Shown here one piece after another: positions 55,751 through 64,000 of a stretch of 64,000 bases of DNA. Source of the stretch: Protonemura montana (taxonomy: Eukaryota > Arthropoda > Insecta > Plecoptera > Nemouridae). The stretch spans positions 10,232,001 to 10,296,000 of the forward strand of contig OX387612.1 in NCBI GenBank assembly GCA_947568835.1, given 5' to 3'. The number at the start of each line of letters is the position of its first letter. Positions within the stretch are counted from its first letter, which is position 1. The translations under genes and the position numbers were made by a program. Below the pieces are notes generated by a model. That model was not told where the DNA came from and searched no databases. It saw nothing but the letters and a program-made list of their open reading frames with translations.

Positions 55751-58700
55751 ATGGCAGATGATGCAAAAGCTGAGGAAGAAGATGAGAAGAAAGAAAAGAA
55801 AGAGGAGAAAAAAAAGGAAGAAAGCGATGAAGATCCGCGGATGGAATTTGTCATGTCGTACTTACAAAAGTCGTGGCGCATGAAGCCAGAGAAGTGGCTC
55901 AAGATGGTTGGAAATGAGGAACTCAGGGCAAGACAATTCTTTCTCTCTTATATAAACATGTAACATTGTATCTTTAAATCGACGATACAAATTTTAGTAA
56001 TACTAGTATCCATCAATTTTCTTTTCAGCATGAGTTATTGTTTTGGGTATCAGTGATAATGTTTACACAGATATGTCATACTTTGAGGAACGACTATGAA
56101 AAATAATTCATTTTAAATAGCGTAGTAATCTGTCGCCGTATAGAGTTAGCAGTGCAATTGAGTCAAGAAAAATTGCAAATAATGTTGTCTGCCAGTAAAG
56201 GTCAAACTATATCAAATTGTAAATGAGGGAATGCCATAAACCCATGGTTTTGCATCGTAATTTTAGCCTAGGGTGGAAGATATGACTAAAATTTTCCGAA
56301 AATAAAATGCCAGAATCGACGTTGACCCTGAATACTTGAGAGCAAACAACGAATTTCTGATCGCCAGATGGTCATGATGAATTTCTTCGACAAACCAACA
56401 TCCGGCGACGTCCTCGTGATGACGCTGACTGCTTCCGGAGCGTTGGTGCCCGTCATAGGGTTCCCGGCTTTGATCCGCGCCAAGGCAACGTACTTCATCC
56501 GCAAGCGGCCGGAACCGGTCACCAAGGACAATCTGCGGTCGTTGCTCATCATCGGAGACATGGCACCAAACGCGGTCGAAGAGTTGGCCGTGCTTGTCGA
56601 AGAGGTCGGTTTTGTTTAACCTCTCGTGCCTGATTTCGTCAAAGTTGAGACAAATCAGAATGAAATTTTGTTTAGTGGATGGACCATTTTTTAAACTGTC
56701 CCTGCAACATTTGTCTAATGGCTTCGGTGAAATCGTAGGTTATGACAATGTTGATGATGAACCTACCCTAGCTTATTCAACTCTTTCCTAATTCAAGTTC
56801 CCCTGACAACAAGCGTTACTATGAAAGTTTTGCTATCACCTCGACTCTGGTATTACGAACCGTCTTGATTTGGCCAAACGAACAGTATCGAAAAGAAAAC
56901 TGTTTGAATTTGTTTCCGCAGGTTTTTGTGCCTATACTTTCTAACCCGTTGAACCATCGCGGCTGGCCGCAAGTTGTCGTTGACGACGTCGTAAGACACG
57001 TTCATTCGTACAAGAGCGTCATCTACCAGGTAAAAAAAGTCTGGCCGGACCAAGGAAAGATCTCCAACAGTCCTACACTATTACATTTTCGTTCAAAATA
57101 GCTTATTTTTGGCAAATTAAAATGGTATTTCCAGTGCCAGTCTAAGCTAACTTTATCCTTTACAAAAACTTGCCTCTGAAAGTTGAATATCTGTTGATTT
57201 AAACATAATTTTTATAGTTTAGACGAATTCTTGAATGTTTAATGTCAATTAATCTTGTGTAATATGTGAATATTTTTTAAGTGCTGAACCTGATTCACGC
57301 ATAAAAGCTATGTATACTTGGATTGTAAAATTAAATAAAAAAAAAAAAAAAAAGCTAAATAATGCATGTGCTGTAGAGGTTTCGAAGTATACGTTAAATT
57401 TATAACCTATTTAATTTTTCTAGTTTAACGATTTTAAACATCCCGTATTATAAGACACTTCGTGTCTTATCTTAAAAAAGACTAACGTTGAGAGGAAATC
57501 TCGTTGAAAATCGGTGAAATTCTGCAGGTGCTTGGAAAAATGAGTGGGCAGACGCTTCTGCCGATGCCGGTTGGAATCGAACGCGTCCATCAGGCCGAGC
57601 AGGACGTAATTCAAAGGTAAAAAACTTAACCACCTCGTACGCAATAGTTTCAACAATGGCTCGTGATTGGCTCCCCTAAAAGTTCCAGTGGGAATTTCTC
57701 TTATTCCTGGCGAGGGAATCGGGAGAAAAATCCGTGCAAGCAAATCACATTGTTGTGCGTTTAAAAGAGCCTAACAATGAAGAGCAATGATGTTGCCAAA
57801 TTACATACCTAATGTTACTATTTGGCATCTCAATAAACTTTGCAAAGTTTGCTTAGTTTAACTTTTGGTTTAACGTTTAGTTGGGATTGTTTGGCTGTCT
57901 AAAACACTCGCTAAAGACACAGATTATCATCTCCATAAAACTCGTCAGCAAAATAGCATCTACAAAGTATTGGACAATCACAAAAACTAACTATGAGTTG
58001 GACTTTTAAAAATGATTAAAAAAATTTGTACAGGAAATAATTTTTTGTTATTAAAATCAAAAGGAAAATGTATCTTTTTGTTAAATTAAGAGTAATGTGC
58101 GATTTAGCCAAATGCCTTGTTTCGAGCTACGATTTGATACACATTCAACTGCGGCAACAGGGTCGACAAGGGGGAAATATTAAACCTTCGCAATATTTTG
58201 CCGCCTTTGCAGAAGCCTCACAAACAGCATCATTTTCTAACCATATTTTTGACTCAAAATTTATTTTTTCTCTGGGAGGAGTGCATCAAACCTTAAATAC
58301 TACCCTACATTTGATTTATTTTATTTTAAAAGCGCAACTGAAATGTTTAATTAGAGGTTATGTTCGCATTTTCGACTTGTTTTCCCCTCCATCCTACTTG
58401 CTTTGGTCGAACTCTACGGATATCCCATTGTGCATCCGATTAATTTCCGGACATTTTTGCAACTCTGGTAAAATGTATTCTTCTGACAGTCAAGGGGACA
58501 TTGTGGATCTGCACCTGAAGAGCTCCATCGAAGGAATGGTGATCAAATGGTCGCACCAGATCAACGAAGTGCTGCGACAGGAATCCTCGATGGTCTTCTT
58601 ATCCGGCGCAAATCCCACCCCCCACGAAGGTAAACGAAAAAACTATTTTATAACCGTTACACTTGGCGTTTGGGTAGTCAAGAAATTTCTAGAATTCCCG

Positions 58701-61700
58701 AGAATTTAAACGTTTTTGGCATTGAAACACGCTAAAACGCATATATTCTCATTATTATATTATGTTAGATTTCTTCACCGCTAAGTTTCACCTCAATCAA
58801 AATCGTTTAATTATAAACCTATAAAAATGACTTCCTATAACCTAACATAACCTTGCTGCCAGAAATCGACTTCTGGAACTCAAGGCTCCGCAACTTGGAG
58901 TGCGTCTACGACCAGCTCCGCGACCCGCGCGTCAAGAAGATGGCGTCGCTGATGGAGCTCACAGACTCCGCCTACTTCGCCACGTTTCGTACGCTCTTCC
59001 GCGACGTCGTATCCGCGGTAACGGCCGCTCGGGACATCACGCTCTTCCTTACTCCGCTCAACAAGTATCTCGATATCATCGAGACCAACGACTTCATCGA
59101 CATCGGATGGGTGCTGGAGCCGATGTTGGTTACTGTGAGTAGACAATCTTTAACTGGTCGGGACCGTACGGTTTGTCGTGTTGGAAACACCAGTTCTCGT
59201 TAGATCACCAAAGTTAAGCAACACTGCGCTGAGTCAGGTATTGAATGGGTGACCATCATACACATGACCAGTTCTGTTTGGGAGAGAGGTTGGAAGGATG
59301 AAAGTTAGTACAGCAACTTCATTCGCCTTGCTTATCAACCTCTCGACAGCATGGATTTGTGGAGGAATCCTGCTGTTCGAGTTGTACCGTCCTTCGGAAG
59401 GGACGTACAGCCGGTGATCCCCTTGGTGCTCTTCGCCAGGAGTAGTCTACGTGCCGGCACCGGGTTTTCCCTTCTCCCTTCTAGGCTAGGTTAGGTTCAT
59501 CATCATCCTCATCATCATCCACTCATTCACCGACGCCATTAGACCAGAGCCGCAGGGCCAGTTGTCAAAACAGTGCGTCGTTAAACACCACAAATAATAA
59601 TAATAATAAATAATTTACCTGGTCGGAGACTATTCAATATTCTAGAGCCTTTTCTAGAGCGGAAAACTGGCAATGCTATCATGTTGCTAAATTATGTGGC
59701 CCGTTGTAAACCTCGGCCTAGAGCGGCACTTTTCCACAATGCTTGAGTTTGTTGATAACCAGCATTACGGAGGTGCTACTGACAGTAATGAAAGGGTTAT
59801 ATCACTATATTATTCAGATTTTACTGAAATCGTATGTTATCGTAAAATATTAATGTAAGCCTACTTACAACGGCTGTTTCTTTTACTTTCACAGATCTGT
59901 TTGATTTGGGCAAACAGCCGCTACTACTGCGATACTTCAAGAATCATCAACCTGCTGAAAGAAGTGGCCAATCTCTTGATCCAGGAGTCTGCAAAGATGC
60001 TGGATCCTGGATCGATCTTCCAGGGGGAGATGGACGAAGCCAAGGACCGTGTGCAAAAGTCGCTAAATACGTTTGTGCAGTTTGAGTGAGTGACCGGTGC
60101 CCGCTGGAGATTCGATTTATCTATTTTGTTTATTAATAGCTTTGGTATTACAATAATTCTAATTTACATTACAACATGATGTATTGGTAGGGTATAATAC
60201 TCTTTCTAAGGGTCATGCTATAATAACAATGGCATTAGTTTAAAGTTAGTTTTTTGATAAAGTTTGTACTTAATTTGAGACAACTTTCAAAACTAGGAGG
60301 AGGTTTTATTTTCTTCTGATATCAAGATAACTGATATCTTGCTCTTTTTTAATGTAGGTACCAGATGAAAGAAAAAAAAAACATGGAGACATTTTATTCT
60401 AAGGATTGACTTTGATGCTGTGACCTCAATGCCATAGTCACGTTATCTTTAATCAGAAAAAATAGTCGCCTATTTTTGTGTCCAGATTGAAATTTTCCAG
60501 CATTGAACCGGTGTTAAAATAGGTTATCTTTGCAAGAAGGCTGTGGATCCGGCCATTTTGAAAGTAGGAACACAATTTACTGAAGTTGAAATGCAAGTTG
60601 CAAACGATGGGGAGTGTTTATATCGCCACATATAATCGTCTGCTAACTTTTGTTTCAGGGACACTTTCGAGCAGTGCCGTCGAAACATGCCCAAGTACTT
60701 CAAGGCCGAGGGTGTGGAGGTCGTACCTTGGAACTTTCACGTTCGCGTCGTCTTCGACAGGCTCAAGCAGTACACAGACCGGCTGACGGAGATCGAGGTA
60801 AGCTGGAGCTTTGCAGGACAGAGATAATAATAATAATGGTGGTTTTATTAGCAACTCAGGACTACACACAATAAATTGCACTGTCCAGTGGTTACTATAC
60901 AGTTGTAAATTTAAAGTTGTAAAATTTAACAATTTTACTAAGAGCCATTGTCTCACAACGGATTCAATTAATTTTATTTTATTTTATCAAAAAAAACCAT
61001 GCACATACTGGCATATGACAAATCGATATCTAAAATCTATGTTCTATGCTATCTATAGGTATATAATTTTTTAGCTGAAAATGTAAACTGTCAATTTCAA
61101 TTTCGAAGTGTGTTTATTAACAACTTGGATACAGAGAAGCATCAATCGGGTAGTTGCTAAATGCTATGTACATTTGTACATGTATCTTTATATTGATAGT
61201 AAATTTATCTAAATATGATTGATAAGTAATTGTATATAGCTGTCGGTTACCCTTGAGAGAAAGATGGCCACCAATTAAGGGTGCCGTACAATGCCATTTA
61301 TCCCAAGGAGATCTCGGCAGAAGTTTAAAACACTAATCAAATACTACTTTTCATGATTATAAAATGTTATTCATTTTTTCTAACGGTTTCCTACTATTGC
61401 CCTTTGCAGAAACTGTTCATCACAGCGCTAGAGTTCTCGAAACTGGAGAAGGTCGAGATCGGCAGCTTGAAAGGTCGATCTCTCTCCAACAAAGTGGTCA
61501 CCATATGGAACGAAGCGACCGAGGCGTTCGCTCACTTCCAGAACATCCAGTATGATCCGCTGGACCCGGCAGACATCTCGTTCGTGGTCGACTGCAAGGC
61601 GTACATGAAGAAAGCCGAGGACATGGACAGGAAGCTTGCGGCAATATATCTCCAAGGGTTCGACGATTGCTGCAACCTCGAGAGCGTTTTCAAGGTTTGT

Positions 61701-64000
61701 TATGTTCTTTATTCTGGAGCTGTTTGAAAGTCATACAGAAAATAAAAAAATAGTGCAGATCTACAATTGAAAAATGCAACAACACAGCAATTTTGTGAGT
61801 CAAAAATAGTGAAATAGTACCAAGAAAGCTTGTAACCGGCCAGAAGAAGTTTTTTATAGTTTTTTCTAGTTTTTTCTGGACTGAAGTTAAGGGTTCATTT
61901 GCTATTTTCAAATCCAGCTGTCTTATTTGGTTCTATTTCTGTTCTCTGATTTCATAAGCTGCTACTTTCCTTGCTTTTATTTACTTTTTTGTTGAACTGA
62001 AAATGCTATGGATGCTCATGGGTGGACTGATTCAGAATATTGAATCTTTAGTTATTTATTTTCATTATTTTTTATTATAACTATCTTATAGTTATTTACT
62101 ATTGATTAGTTATTCAGTAACAACGTGGCCAGATGTGAAAACAGTGCGTTATCAAACCCCGACAATCAATCAATCGATCGTGTTTGCCCATCCAGCTGAT
62201 CCAAGTCGGCGGATCGATTCTCGAGCGTGCTCTGATCGCTGAAGAAGTGGACGACAAATATCAAATCGTCGTCGACCTGCTCAACGAAGACATGCAAAAC
62301 TGCAAGGAGATCTACGACCGCTACATGGAATACTACCGCGAGAACAATTACATGATCGTAGATACATTTTACCCACCGGTCAGTAACAGCTTAGCTAATG
62401 CCTTCTTTGCTCATTATTTATTTATTTTTATTTATTTATTTATTCTCATACTTAGGCATGGTACATGTTTTATGATTGCTGGTTGTATGGTGTCCGGTTA
62501 GTGGTATATGAATATCTCTTTCCAAACAATGTCAAATTAAGCATCAACTTGTAATAGCTAGTGATACTTTTGTCCCAAGCTTACTTTAGGTCTTTTTAGA
62601 GCCGCAAACCACGGCTCTGAAATCTTCAGGCAAACACAGTTTTAATCAGAAACCTGCAATCATACCGTTGAGTGTGCAGGTTCTAGGTAGGGACAGAACG
62701 TTAATGTTAAACTGTTGAGTCTGCAGGTTCTAGGTAGAGACAGAACGTTAATGTTAAACTGTTGAGTCTGCAGGTTCTAGGTAGAGACAAACTGTTAATG
62801 TTAAATTGTTGAGTGTGCAGGTTCTAGGTAGAGACAGAACGTTAATGTTAAACCGTTGAGTCTGCAGGTTCTAGGTAGAGACAAACTGTTAATGTTAAAT
62901 TGTTGAGTGTGCAGGTTCTAGGTAGAGACAGAACGTTAATGTTAAACCGTTGCGTGTGCAGGTTCTAGGTAGAGACAGAACGTTAATGTTAAACCGTTGA
63001 GTGTGCAGGTTCTAGGTAGAGACAGAACGTTAATGTTAAACCGTTGAGTGTGCAGGTTCTAGGTAGAGACATAACGTTAATGTTAAACCGTTGAGTGTGC
63101 AGGTTCTAGGTAGAGACAGAACGTTAATGTTAAACCGTTGAGTGTGCAGGTTCTAGGTAGAGACAGAACGTTAATGTTAAACCGTTGAGTGTGCAGGTTC
63201 TAGGTAGAGACAGAACGTTAATGTTAAACCGTTGCGTGTGCAGGTTCTAGGTAGAGACAGAACGTTAATGTTAAACCGTTGAGTGTGCAGGTTCTAGGTA
63301 GAGACAGAACGTTAATGTTAAACCGTTGAGTGTGCAGGTTCTAGGTAGAGACAGAACGTTAATGTTAAACCGTTGAGTGTGCAGGTTCTAGGTAGAGGCA
63401 GAACGTTAATGTTAAACCGTTAAGTGTGCAGGTTCTAGGTAGAGACAGAACGTTGATGTTAAACTTCCTGCGTGAAAGATGGTCGTCAAATGACTACTTT
63501 ACCGACAAAAATGCAGAGTACCAGAACACCCCATAAAGTGGAACCACTGTCATATGAAATTTTATTTCGATATTTCTCGTAAGCTTACTTGCTTTTGAGA
63601 CTTTTCATGCTCAAATTATCTCTATCAATGTTTACCTCAACGATTGATATACACGCAATGATATTCAAAAGCGAGTAACTTATGAGAAATATCGAATTAA
63701 ATTTCATATGACAGTGGCTCCACTTAACGGCGTGTTCCGGTACTCTGCATTTTTGTCGGTTAAGTAGTAATTTGGCGGCCATCTTTCATGCTTAAAGTTG
63801 AACTTTAACATTCTGCCTCTACCTAGAACCTGCACACTTAACGATCATACCAAACAAAAAAGATTATCTAAGCATGACAAATAAATAAAAAATAAATAAT
63901 AATAATTTTACTTGAGCAGGTGGCCGGCGGTATGACTTGGTCTCGCAAGCTACGTCAACGCATCACGTTCCCGCTCTCGTACCTTGACGAGCTCGAGCAC
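55751..64000 (+). CDS. axonemal dynein heavy chain, N-terminal part (probable outer-arm beta type)
   Basis: Partial; continues past the window. Exons: 55751-55927, 56368-56604, 56922-57029, 57528-57616, 58490-58629, 58863-59134, 59895-60085, 60659-60797, 61410-61694, 62196-62378, 63920 to the end; 634 residues so far, all in frame. The first intron appears to use a GC donor (AGG/GCAAGA). The start MADDAKAEEEDEKK opens a Lys/Glu-rich stretch followed by DPRMEFVMSYLQKS. Tail-domain (DHC_N1) hallmarks follow: YFIRKRPEPV, VPILSNPLNHRGWPQVV, GQTLLPMPVG, WSHQINEVL, EIDFWNSRLRNLE, ICLIWANSRYY and AGGMTWSRKLRQRI. This tail anchors the motor in the outer arm of cilia or, in insects, mainly sperm flagella. 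The N-terminal pattern best fits the DNAH9/11/17 (Drosophila Dhc93AB/kl-5) class, from memory of the family. ATPase modules lie downstream, outside the window. Confidence 0.92.
59187..59598 (+). mobile_element. 5S-headed SINE, full-length, single head (dynein intron 6)
   Basis: The best-preserved single-head copy: 5S-like head from ttctcgttagatcacc with gttaagcaacactgcgctg and gggtgaccatcatac; body with cagcaacttcattcgccttg and gtaccgtccttcggaaggga; tail with gctaggttaggttcatcatc, gtgcgtcgttaaacacc and a final (AATA)n. A good reference for the family in this window. Confidence 0.9.
62118..62180 (+). mobile_element. SINE tail fragment (dynein intron 9)
   Basis: ggccagatgtgaaaacagtg, then cgttatcaaaccc and (CAAT)n match the SINE 3' tail. 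It ends about 15 bp before the acceptor of dynein exon 10. Confidence 0.6.
62666..63466 (+). repeat. 47-bp satellite inside the left arm of the transposon, about 17 units
   Basis: Unit of 47 bp: gttgagtgtgcaggttctag, then gtagagacagaacgttaatg and ttaaacc. It is the outermost segment of the left inverted repeat amplified in tandem; the right arm has a single equivalent at about 63797-63843. Most units are nearly identical, and a few carry shared variants (acaaactgttaatg, gttgcgtgtg). Confidence 0.95.
62666..63843. mobile_element. DNA transposon with long inverted repeats and 7-bp target duplication (dynein intron 10)
   Basis: Flanked by ATCATAC at 62659-62665 and again at 63844-63850. The element starts CGTTGAGTGTGCAGG and ends in the complement (cctgcacacttaacg). 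The arms continue inward with gatggtcgtcaaatgac and its inverse ggcggccatctttcat, and catatgaaattttatttcg and its inverse. There is no ORF, so it is non-autonomous. A solo left arm is at 16270. Confidence 0.85.

Noticed and set aside
58068-58709. 213-aa open frame
   Set aside because: Only 58490-58629 matches the dynein family. The rest is intron read-through with no similarity.

Overview
The window is animal nuclear DNA, almost certainly from an insect. It holds a spliced gene of the insect odorant-receptor (7tm_6) family, an axonemal dynein heavy chain and an M17 leucyl-aminopeptidase. All have GT-AG introns (one probable GC-AG) and GC-rich exons in AT-rich surroundings. Order and species cannot be fixed from this sequence alone.

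Layout. 267-2790 is a 33-bp minisatellite. 4263-5528 (minus) encodes a small secreted protein with a Kazal-like cysteine module. It is divergent from 6329-11010 (plus), a seven-exon leucyl-aminopeptidase with altered metal-ligand residues, resembling the sperm-LAP type. 12352-13070 is an odorant-receptor pseudogene made by one internal deletion. 14558-19493 is its intact seven-exon neighbour (429 aa). 20503-47340 is a head-to-tail array of four Helitron rolling-circle transposons: minisatellite-bearing A, autonomous C, autonomous D, minisatellite-bearing B. Each ends in a short hairpin plus CTAG, and the next copy begins immediately with TTAACC. C and D each carry one uninterrupted Rep/helicase ORF (1870 and 1893 aa). 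48441-50485 (minus) is a two-exon secreted glycine-rich protein. 51576-52244 is a 114-bp satellite. 55751 to the window end is the 5' part (11 exons) of an axonemal dynein heavy chain, probably the outer-arm beta type.

Repeats explain most of the non-coding DNA. A SINE family with a 5S-rRNA-derived head occurs many times. In three copies the 91-bp head is repeated four or five times in tandem. Other families are a foldback element whose arms can contain tRNA-like sequence, a DNA transposon with long inverted repeats and a 7-bp target duplication in which one arm has grown into a 47-bp satellite, a small inverted-repeat family near AGCATTTAAAACCC, and one LINE 3' remnant.

The most unusual items are the exact four-unit Helitron concatemer mixing autonomous and non-autonomous units, the one-repeat (23 aa) difference between the two Rep/helicases in a FMBP-1/STPR-like region, the SINEs with multiplied 5S heads, and the transposon arm converted to satellite. 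Splice junctions were placed by hand from reading frame, consensus sites and family similarity. No database search was run.
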